In this document: in pieces, positions 53,796 through 62,462 of the stretch
Numbering within the stretch: position 1 is the stretch's first letter
Layout: every line of letters starts with the position of its first letter
Source of the DNA: Arenicola marina
Taxonomy: Eukaryota; Annelida; Polychaeta; Arenicolidae
Length of the DNA stretch: 64,000 nucleotides
Assembly (NCBI GenBank): GCA_964019135.1
Contig: OZ025257.1
Coordinates: forward strand, 27,501 to 91,500
Direction of reading: 5' to 3'
Position numbers and translations under genes: made by a program
The notes under the pieces: model-generated
The model's database searches: none
Seen by the model: only the letters and a program-made list of their open reading frames with translations
Told to the model about the DNA's origin: nothing

Positions 53796-54335
53796 TGTTA
53801 ACTTTGCTATTCGGGGATCGGGGATTAAGCCAGGGGATGTTTAGCAGCCTGGGGAATTAGCCACTAGGGGAAGTTACGTAGTCTGGGGAATTAGCTACTA
53901 GGGGAGTTAAGCAGCCTGGGGAATTAGCTACTGGGGGTAGAGCGGTCGGGGTACAGCTAGACTGGTAAATTGTCAACGTATATACAAAATCAACACAGCG
54001 TTAAGTTTAGATATAATATATTTCATAAGATAAAAACTATGTAGATTAACGGTACGGGAAATAAAGGGCTATACCTTCCAGTCTGTCATGGGTCCTGGAG
54101 TCGTCGGGGGAGGGTGAGTCGTGTCGTCTTTTTCGTCGGTACGTGGAACCCTGGGTTCCTGGCCTTTGCCCTTTTTGTACCCGTTCGGACTGACCAGTGT
54201 GGGCGTGGCGATACCCCTCATTGGTCAGTCTGCCCGAGGTCACCGAGCTGGTGATCGGCCACCATGCGTGTCCGCCCCTGCGGGCGGACCAGGCCCCGCA
54301 TGGCCTCGCTGAGCCGTGTAACACCAGGTGTAACA
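53796..54335 (-). repeat. Gypsy 5' LTR
   Basis: 540 bp, TGTTAAC...GGTGTAACA on the plus strand, about 99% identical to 41341-41900 apart from the 20-bp gap. It would carry the promoter: a TACAAAAAG sequence (minus strand, about 54170-54180) is the best TATA-like candidate. Confidence 0.97.
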
Positions 54336-54532
54336 ATATCCTCAGGGTTTTATTAATGTATTAATCGATTCCACAAAGACTGCATTCATGGTTTTATTCA
54401 TATGACATGTATTGCTTTTCAGGCTTTTAATATTGACTCTTGACTTATTTAGAATAAGCTTAAACCAATATGGCTCGATATAGCCTTCCAGGCTGAAAGT
54501 GCCGTTAAGCCCCAATCAAATAAAATCGTCCG
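54336..54532 (+). mobile_element. LINE copy interrupted by the gypsy element, right part
   Basis: ATATCCTCAGGGTTTTATTA continues the 3' UTR broken at 41340 and runs to GTGCCGTTAAGCCCC plus AATCAAATAAAATC. Together with 39198-41340 it forms one LINE copy. Confidence 0.95.
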
Positions 54533-54574
54533 GAACCTTACTTCGGTTTCCCGGAAGCTGCCCGGCGAGTCAGT

Positions 54575-55470
54575 AATTTTTTATTTCTTTTTTTTTACCC
54601 TTTTTTCAGCCCGCCCCGCCACTCACCCAGGGGCCGCTCCGAGACGGTTCATACGAGCCCTGGGGAGTGGGCGGGATGGACGAGTGAGACCCAACTAGGC
54701 CTATAAAACACACTATTGCGCGTTCCCCTTATGGGACCGGGGCGCGGCGTCGGTAGATGGTTCGCATTCTTCATCGGCGCCCCCGTCCCCCATATGGTCT
54801 ACGAGCAGAATATATCCCACACACGAATACCGCCACGCCGGGCTATCTGAGTCAGCTGCTTTCTCAGGTGTTTGGTGAGGCAGAGTTCTTGGCAGGTCTT
54901 ATACTCGTGGCCTCGTGGCCGAACTCTGATGGTATTATTCCGTCCTGGAACCTGCCCCATGCTGATTTCACGTATTATTCCGTCCTGTCTGCAGCTCGCT
55001 TGTTCATTGCTTGTTCCACCTCGGCCGCCGTCGAGCTGGCCTCCATTCCCAAAACCTTTTGCGCCCACCGGATGTCGCGTTGCCATACCTTCGATTCCGC
55101 AGCTATGCGGGTGATTGGGTCATTAGACTTCAACATGTTAGTCACCAGTCGCACTTTCAGGGCGGGGATGAGCCGGCTGAATTCAGCCAGTCCCAGCCCT
55201 GAGGTGGAGATAGAACGGTAAAGCCAACTAGACATCGCTGGGGGTAGGTGTAGAATGCCGTTTACGGCCGCTCTCACCAGTGTATCACACTTGCGCAGTT
55301 GCTGTGTGTTTGTCTGGCATAGTCTTAGCGGGTATATCAGCCGCCTTGAGGGTGAAGGTTATCAGAATTTCTATCTTTTGTTTGGGGCGCACGGGGACCT
55401 TGACGATATTCCTGAGTCATCACTGCAGCCGCGATAGATCTGCGATGGGCCTTCCCTTGGCGGTGAACTT
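54575..55470 (-). pseudogene. R2-like retroelement 3' end, copy with poly(A)-like tail
   Basis: On the minus strand the C-terminal coding part (GLAEFSRLIPALKVRLVTNMLK, KVWQRDIRWAQKVLG, LTQIARRGGIRVWDIFCS, stop at about 54802) leads into a 3' UTR shared with copy A and an A-rich tail (AAAAAAGGGTAAAAAAAAAG, complement of 54576-54610). Two coding pieces are in different frames. The right end (about 55340-55470) matches 34330-34465 of copy B. A LINE fragment joins at about 55470. Confidence 0.75.
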
Positions 55471-55473
55471 ATT

Positions 55474-55728
55474 AAGAAGAACCACCTCCAGAATGGGTTC
55501 CCTGTCAGGAGCCCCTGATGGTGGAGCACATTCTGTTGAGGTGCGTTGACTTACAACAAACTAGGGATGAACATTACCAAGCAACGGATTTAAGATACCT
55601 ATTTAATACTATGCCTCATCAAAAGAATCTAGTCTAATATATGTGAAATCTAGTCAACATATACTATATAAAGTACATTTTGCTGTATTTATTAATCTCG
55701 AAAGTGTGGTTTTAAATACCAACATCAA
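55474..55728 (+). mobile_element. LINE fragment (ORF2 end and start of 3' UTR)
   Basis: GAACCACCTCCAGAATGGGT through HILLRC-encoding sequence and part of the 3' UTR (TTTTGCTGTATTTATTAATC). It is cut at about 55728 by the start of another LINE copy. Confidence 0.85.
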
Positions 55729-56445
55729 GTCCTGGGACGAGCAATCCTCCAATAAATTACAACGTCTTCAGCCTACTGTGGGTACCAAACGGCCAAGAAT
55801 TCGCGGTAGGCGGAGGGACGTTGTCATTCGGAGACTCCGAATTGGACATACGTACCTTACCCATTGCTACCTCCTCAAAGGAGAACCACGTTCCGAATGT
55901 GTTCCCTGTCAAGACCCCCTGACTGTGGAACACATTCTGTTGAGATGCGTCGACTTCAAAGAAACAGGGGATAATTATTACCAAACAACAAATTTAATAC
56001 TGTACCATATAAAAAGATTTTTGACTATTTATATGCAATAAATCTAGTCAAATATATGTGAAATCTAGTCAAATATATGTGAAATCTAGTCAACATATAC
56101 TGTCAAACAGTACATTTATCTGTATTTATTAACCTGGATCTCGTTTTAGAAACCAACAACAACATTCATGGTTTTATATTCTGACAGTTTATTTCTTTTC
56201 ACCATTCTTCACTTTCATGATTTCAAGACATTTTGTCTACATTATAATACTTGATATCCTCATGGCTTTATACCTATTGGTCGTTTCCACATTGACTGCA
56301 TTCATGGTTTTATTCATATTTACTTGACCTTCAGGGTTTTAGTATTGACTGCCGAGTTATTTAAATTTTGAAGAACCAGTATGGCACGATATAGCCTTAT
56401 AGGCTAAAAGTGCCGTTCAAGCCCAATCAAATCAAAAACAAAAAT
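55729..56445 (+). mobile_element. 5'-truncated LINE copy
   Basis: Begins GTCCTGGGACGAGCAATCCT, equivalent to 12888, and runs through the ORF2 C-terminus (RRDVVIRRLRIGHTYLTHCYLLKGE, VEHILLRCVDF) and the 3' UTR to GTGCCGTTCAAGCCC plus an AATCAAATCAAAAACAAAAA tail. A duplicated GTGAAATCTAGTCAAATATAT occurs in the UTR. Confidence 0.9.
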
Positions 56446-56870
56446 CAAAATGAACAAGTTACCAGACAATCCAGCAAAACCAACTTGGGCGTATAGAAAG
56501 CGGGCCTTTCGCCAGCACTTTGCCGTTGACGGCCCACATTTAATCCCGGATACCAAGGCCGCCTGTCCATCGAAAATTGGATTTTTTCAATCGTGACCTT
56601 GCCGATCTCAATGGCTGTACCGTTCTTTGCATACATATCGTTTGTGCCGACATGCACGATTGAAAAACGCGACACAAGTCGTCGCCAAGGTAAAACCAGC
56701 AACATAGAATACCTGCCCGGGCTGCTCCGCCCGCAGGAACGGGCCAGGTCGGCTTGTGTGCCCGCGATGGAAGCGAGTGAGTGTGCCGGCCGGCGATATA
56801 TGAACATTGACTGTGCATCATTGCCCGCGCTTTGACCCTCTGCATGTCTGGAAAACAAACGCATTTAATA
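56446..56870 (-). pseudogene. SGNH-hydrolase-like ORF fragment 3
   Basis: The minus strand encodes SIVHVGTNDMYAKNGTAIE, matching fragment 2. The block upstream of GTND is split between two frames (around 56690). The fragment again lies directly beside a LINE 3' end. Confidence 0.6.
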
Positions 56871-57729
56871 TGGATAATAAATAAAACATCATTTCAGACA
56901 CATTCTTCTTATTCCATGACTTATTAATTCACTTGTCCGAGCGTTTTTTTCCCCTGCCCAGTACTTCGCCATTGTGACACGAACCTAGCTCTAGCGCACA
57001 TTTCTTCCTCGTGGCCCAGAGCCCGTGGCCATTTCGTCCATTACACCCCTTACAATAAACGTATCGTGATTTATTATATATGTGCGGGTAGATGTAACCG
57101 AGTTCTACAAGTCTCTTGTAAATGTAAATTGACCATTTTTATTGATTGGGTTGCTGGGAAAAATGCGGCGCCCGTGTGGGTAAGGGGTGGTCTGTTTCAG
57201 TAGGTGACTACGCATTGTATATGAGACTCAACCCTGTCATTCTTTTTGTGCAATGTAGCCGAGATGCGCCGCTTGTATTTAGTGCCCCGTGTATGTGAAT
57301 AAACCCCGTCTTAATAGAGTTATGGGCTAAAAACCCAGCTTAAGCCCTACAATTGTGTCTGAAAAACAAAGGCTCATTATTTTTGTGTCTTCTAGCCAAG
57401 ATTGGCCGCTTTCGTGTAATATCACGTTTAGGGGCATATACTCCGAATTAATCGAGTTATTGACTAGAAACACAGCTTACCCCCTAAAATTGTGTCTGAA
57501 AAATACTTAGATGTTTAAGCAAAGCAGAGACGGCATCATATAGCGTCCCCTCAAGATATACATGGCTACGGGTATAACATTACTATAACATTAAGGGTTA
57601 ATTTGTACTTGTAAGTCATTGTAGTGTGTGTGCAAGGAGTGGCCATGTGCCAGGGAAACGTTTTGCTCGCTCGGAATAAGACACGTCACGCATATATTGG
57701 GGCCGGCACGACTCTCACCCCTAAGCCTA
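56871..57729. other. Non-coding with an old 70-bp duplication
   Basis: AGCTTAAGCCCTACAATTGT and AGCTTACCCCCTAAAATTGT (57337 and 57474), each followed by GTCTGAAAAA, belong to a degenerate 70-bp direct repeat about 137 bp apart. No gene is recognised. Confidence 0.55.
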
Positions 57730-57768
57730 GCTCACACTGTGCCGGTGTTGGCTACGGTTTACCCCGGT
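57730..57768 (+). repeat. Harbinger left terminal inverted repeat
   Basis: GCTCACACTGTGCCGGT, 9 bp, then GGTTTACCCCGGT. It pairs with 59603-59642. Confidence 0.9.
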
Positions 57769-58205
57769 CCTTCCCGGTCGATATACCGGGACGAACCGGG
57801 GCCATCTCGCAACATTTTGGCGCGAAAATAGTAGGCCACGGTGTTACTACGGTGCTGGTACGGTATGCCACGGTATATCAAGGTGTCACCACGGTGGATG
57901 CCGGTACGACTACGGTTTTACTAAGGATTGACTACGGATCATCACGGTATGCCACGGTATATCAAGGTGTCACCACGGTGGATGCCGGTACGACTACGGT
58001 TTTACTAAGGATTGACTACGGATCATCACGGTAGGCCAAGGTTCATCCAGGTACCACTAAGGTATCACCACGGTTTGTCCCGGTTTACCAAGGTTATATA
58101 CTAAGGTCCACCAAGGTTATGCTACGGTCCACCAAGGTGGTACTACGGTTGTGCCCGGTCGTGCCAAGGTTTCACTACGGTCTCACTACGGTCACGCTAC
58201 GGTAA
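57769..58205. repeat. Left subterminal array of ACGGT/AAGGT/CCGGT motifs
   Basis: The pentamer recurs every 10-14 bp on the plus strand about 35 times, for example in 57840-58200. A 70-bp stretch (TGCCACGGTATATCAAGGTG and the following bases) is tandemly duplicated at 57866 and 57948. Likely transposase-binding sites, by analogy with subterminal repeats of other DNA transposons. Confidence 0.75.
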
Positions 58206-59276
58206 CCGTGTCAGGGCGTTGCCTCATGGTTGTCAGCAGGCACCTGAACCTGTGTGCCAGGATGCCGAAAGCGTTTTCAACTATCATTTGAGCCCTAGAC
58301 AGCCGGTAATTGAAGATTTTCTCATCATTAGTGAGTTTCATGAGCCAGGTCCTCATGGCGAAGGCGTCATCAGCAGCTATGAAGTATGGTATGTCCTTGT
58401 CATCACCAGCCAGTGCATTGGGAGGGGGGAGTCCTATTGTTCCTTTTCTCAATGGCCTCCTTCATGTGTGAGTTGTTGAATACCTGGGCATCTCCGGAAG
58501 ATCCATTGGCACCAACGTCCACCCAGGTGAATTTGTAGTCTGCGTCCACCAGAGCCATGAGGATGATCGCATGAAAGCCCTTGTAGTTGTAATAGCTTGA
58601 TTCCCCTTTGTTTGGACACCTAATGGCTATGTGTTTGCCATCCAGAGCACCGATACAATTATGGAACTGCCATCTCTGCAGGAATTTCTCAGCTATAGAT
58701 GTCCATTTTTGTGGGGTGGTTGGACATTCTGTAACTTCTCCAGCATATTCAGCTATGATGGCTTCGCACACTTCACGAATGAACAGCGAAATAGTGTTGT
58801 CAGGTACCCGGATGCCATACACGAATGAATGGTAGTTATCACCTGAGGCTAGGCACCTCAGTGTTATGGCCTTCAACTTCAACCCATGTTCTAGAGCCTT
58901 GCGGAACCATGGGTCTTGCTTCGTGATTCTGTTCTCCAGTCGTAGGAGTAGTTCTTTAAACATTTCTGAATTCATACGTAGGAAGTTCTGAAACATCTTC
59001 AACACACAATTCGTTCATCAGACGTGTGTACTGCCACAGTGTCACTCGCCTCTCGGCCCAAGGTCTCACCCACACAGTTCTCTGTTTTCTGGCCCTCATT
59101 GTTTTCATTCTTCTGTTTTGTTGAATAACATAGAGCATCGCCATGTTGTGTGTAGCCTGCTGTCTGTTCAACTGCAGTTGCCAGTTCATCAGATGAAGTC
59201 TGTTCCAGCAGTTGTTGACGACAAGAGCTATGATGCGTCTCCTTCCAGGGATGAAGCACCAAGTGATTTGAAACAA
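58192..59276 (-). pseudogene. Harbinger transposase (HARBI1-like DDE nuclease), frameshifted
   Basis: Three minus-strand frames follow one another. The first, up to about 58970, has the N-terminal helix motif VRPWAERRVTLWQYTRLMNEL. The second, 58430-58990, has FKELLLRLENRITKQD, LRCLASGDNYHSF, the first catalytic Asp in GALDGKHIAI and the second in GANGSSGDAQVF. The third, 58192-58452, has the catalytic Glu in RAQMIVENAFGILAHRFR. All three DDE residues are present, but two frameshifts (near 58970 and 58440) break the gene. Introns could explain a frame change, but no good splice sites are evident. The protein would cut and join transposon ends. Confidence 0.88.
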
Positions 59277-59299
59277 ATGTTATCCTGCTTTTATACTAA

Positions 59300-59602
59300 C
59301 CCCATGCTGCCGTGACTCACCGTGGCCCCAGAACGCCACGGTCACCCCCGGTTGCCTACGGATAGCCCCGGTAGTTTGCACGGTAGTACTACGGTGAAGC
59401 CCGGTTGTACTACGGTGGCACTAAGGTTTCACACGGTTTGAAAATACCGGGGCTCGGTCCCGGTTCATGCCGGTAGTTTTGAACAGTTCAAAACCACCGG
59501 GGCGACCTACGGTTCACCACGGTACACCCCGGATTACCCCGGACTGACTACGGACTCGCTACGATTGCACAGGGTTGTCCAAGGTTGTCCCGGGTTTTCA
59601 GA
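59300..59602. repeat. Right subterminal array of ACGGT/CCGGT motifs
   Basis: The same pentamers recur on the same strand as in the left array (ACTACGGTGAAGCCCGG, CTACGGTTCACCACGGT). The arrays are thus direct, not inverted, relative to each other. Confidence 0.75.
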
Positions 59603-59642
59603 ACCGGGGTAAACCGGGACTATGAACCGGCACAGTGTGAGC
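59603..59642 (-). repeat. Harbinger right terminal inverted repeat
   Basis: Reverse complement reads GCTCACACTGTGCCGGT, 10 bp, GGTTTACCCCGGT. Confidence 0.9.
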
Positions 59643-59754
59643 CACCCTTTACGCCGAACCGGTTTAGTTCATTCGGTCGCTGTCACCACCGATGTGACGT
59701 GTGGTCACTGACGCCGTGCCGAAACGTTTTTTTTTCTGTTACCCGAGCTTCGAC

Positions 59755-61785
59755 ATCTCCGCCGGGCCGGGCCGAACCTTACCAGAGCTTCATCGCCATC
59801 TCCGCCGGGCCGGGCCGAACCTTACCAGAGCCTCATCGCCATCTCCGCCGGGCCGGGCCGAACCTTACCAGAGCTTCATCGCCATCTCCGCCGGGCCGGG
59901 CCGAACCTTACCAGAGCTTCATCGCCATCTCCGCCGGGCCGAACCTTACTAGAGCTTCATCGTCATCTCCGCCCGGGCCGAACCTTACCAGAGCTTCATC
60001 GCCATCTCCGCCGGGCCGGGCCGAACCTTACCAGAGCTTCATCGCCATCTCCGCCGGGCCGGGTCGAACCTTACCAGAGCTTCATCGCCATCTCCGCCGG
60101 GCCGGGCCGGGACGGGACGGGACGAACCTTACAGAGCTTCATCGCCATCTCCGCCGGGCCGGGCCGAACCTTACCAGAGCTTCATCGCCATCTCCGCCGG
60201 GCCGGGCCGAACCTTACCAGAGCTTCATCGCCATCTCCGCCGGGCCGGGTCGAACCTTACCAGAGCTTCATCGCCATCTCCGCCGGGCCGGGCCGAACCT
60301 TACCAGAGCTTCATCGCCATCTCGGCCGGGCCGGGTCGAACCTTACCAGAGCTTCATCGCCATCTCCGCCGGGCCGCGTCGAACCTTACCAGAGCTTCAT
60401 CGCCATCTCCGCCGGGCCGGGCCGAACCTTACCAGAGCTTCATCGCCATCTCCGCCGGGCCGGGTCGAACCTTACCAGAGCTTCATCGCCATCTCCGCCG
60501 GGCCGGGTCGAACCTTACCAGAGCTTCATCGCCATCTCCGCCGGGCCGGGCCGAACCTTACCAGAGCTTCATCGCCATCTCCGCCGGGCCGGATCGAACC
60601 TTACCAGAGCTTCATCGCCATCTCCGCCGGGTCGGGCCGAACCTTACCAGAGCTTCATCGCCATCTCCGCCGGGCCGGGCCGAACCTTACCAGAGCTTCA
60701 TCGCCATTTCCGCCGGGCCGGGTCGAACCTTACCAGAGGTTCATCGCCATCTCCGCCGGGCCGGGTCGAACCTTACCAGAGCTTCATCGCCATCTCCGCC
60801 GGGCCGGGCCGAACCTTACCAGAGCTTCATCGCCATCTCCGCCGGGCCGGGTCGAACCTTACCAGAGCTTCATCGCCATCTCCGCCGGGCCGGGCCGAAC
60901 CTTACCAGAGCTTCATCGCCATCTCCGCCGGGCCGGGCCGAACCTTACCAGAGCTTCATCGCCATCTCCGCCGGGCCGGGTCGAACCTTACCAGAGCTTC
61001 ATCGCCATCTCCGCCGGGCCGGGCCGAACCTTACCAGAGCTTCATCGCCATCTCCGCCGGGCCGGGCCGAACCTTACCAGAGCTTCATCGCCATCCCCGC
61101 CGGGCCGGGTCGAACCTTACCAGAGCTTCATCGCCATCTCCGCCGGGCCGGGCCGAACCTTACCAGAGCTTCATCGCCATCTCCGCCGGGCCGGGCCGAA
61201 CCTTACCAGAGCTTCATCGCCATCTCCGCTGGGCCGGGCCGAACCTTACCAGAGCTTCATCGCCATCTCCGCCGGGCCGGGCCGAACCTTACCAGAGCTT
61301 CATCGCCATCTCCGCCGGGCCGGGCCGAACATTACCAGAGCTTCATCGCCATCTCCGGCGGGCCGGGCCGAACCTTACCAGAGCTTCATCGCCATGTCGG
61401 CCGGGCCGGGCCGAACCTTACCAGAGCTTCATCGCCATCTCCGCCGGACCGGGCCGAACCTTACCAGAGCTTCATGGCCATCTCCGCCGGGCCGGGCCGA
61501 ACCTTACCCGAGCTTCATTGCCATCTCCGCCGGGCCGGGCCGAACCTTACCAGAGCTTCATGGCCATCTCCGCCGGGCCGGGCCGAACCTTACCAGAGCT
61601 TCATCGCCATATCCGCCGGGCCGGGCCGAACCTTACCAGAGCTTCATCGCCATCTCCACCGGGCCGGGACGAACCTTACCAGAGCTTCATGGCCATCTCC
61701 GCCGGGCCGGGCCGAACCTTACCAGAGCTTCATCGCCATATCCGCCGGGCCGGGCCGGGCCGGGCCGAACCTTACCAGAGCTTCA
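59755..61785. repeat. 43-bp minisatellite, about 47 copies
   Basis: The unit contains CCGGGCCGGGCCGAACCTTA followed by CCAGAGCTTCATCGCCATCT. Spacing is 43 bp (59761, 59804 and so on) with small indels in the CCGGG part. Since 43 is not a multiple of three and the unit has no stop in the plus strand, a 752-codon frame is open; it is an artefact. The array starts about 110 bp after the Harbinger element. Confidence 0.95.
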
Positions 61786-62462
61786 CCCTTCATTGAGACT
61801 CATTACCGAGCTACTCCAGTTACACCAGATAAGTAGACTTTAAACAGGTCTTGCTTTTGTTCAATTTGTATGAACTTTTATTACATGTATGGATATATGT
61901 CTTTGAAGGCTACACGACTGTTTTTAATTTAACGAGGCCACCCTTTAATTGTCGTGGTTGTGAAGTGAGGGAAGGCTCCCTGCCCGCCCGTCAGGCCTTA
62001 ATTTTAGCCATTTTCACCATGTGCACCCCATCCCCTTGTGCTATGATTATATAAATGCGCTTTCATAGCTAGTAACAACAGGTGTGACACTAAAATTATA
62101 TTGACAACGAGACTCCATGTACAAGGGATAAGCCCAGCGCATGAAGGTAACCCTGGGCGAGTTTCTTTGAGCCAGGACCGGCGGGGCCGCGCGGTATATT
62201 CAACCTCTGCGAGACCTGCCGGTCGGGCTACGCCGAATGGCAATGAAATGTTCAGTCATGTCCGGTTCATTTAGGGGCAATGGAACCAGCCGAACCAGTC
62301 ACTGTTCAATCAGCCGCCATTTTCGTCATCAGTGATAATTGTGTATAGTGGCCGCCATTAATCTGTCAGCTTGCTGCGAATGGGTGCAGAGTGCGTCTGT
62401 CAGACAGTGCATCGAGTAACGCAAGTTGACGTTAATGACGACGTTTTTCTTTTCTTTCACAG
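61786..62462. other. No gene recognised
   Basis: Sequence between the minisatellite and the recombinase gene. No ORF or RNA gene is supported and no transposon end is clear. Confidence 0.4.

Larger units (their letters stand above)
41341..54335 (-). mobile_element. Complete Ty3/gypsy LTR retrotransposon with envelope-like gene, 12,995 bp
   Basis: LTRs of 560 and 540 bp begin TGTTA and end TAACA. Between them, on the minus strand, are a primer-binding site, gag, protease-RT-RNase H-integrase, an env-like gene and a polypurine tract. The flanking 4-bp duplication is ATAT (41337-41340 and 54336-54339). The pol order (RT, RNase H, integrase) and GPY/F module define Ty3/gypsy. The LTRs differ by about four substitutions and one 20-bp indel, so the insertion is young. 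It landed in a LINE 3' UTR. Gag has one frameshift, pol has two frameshifts and one stop, and env is split, so this copy is probably defective. At 13 kb it is unusually long for the group. Confidence 0.97.
57730..59642 (-). mobile_element. PIF/Harbinger DNA transposon, 1.9 kb
   Basis: Terminal inverted repeats of 39-40 bp (57730-57768 and 59603-59642) share GCTCACACTGTGCCGGT and GGTTTACCCCGGT. Inside are subterminal arrays of ACGGT, AAGGT and CCGGT motifs and one HARBI1-type transposase gene. The element moves by cut-and-paste. The companion Myb/SANT-type gene of autonomous Harbinger elements is absent and the transposase is frameshifted, so this copy is defective. A 3-bp target duplication is not obvious (CTA left, CAC right). 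Confidence 0.9.

Noticed and set aside
59585..61843. A 752-codon Pro/Arg-rich ORF
   Set aside because: It is a product of the stop-free 43-bp minisatellite; the translation simply cycles through three frames of one unit.
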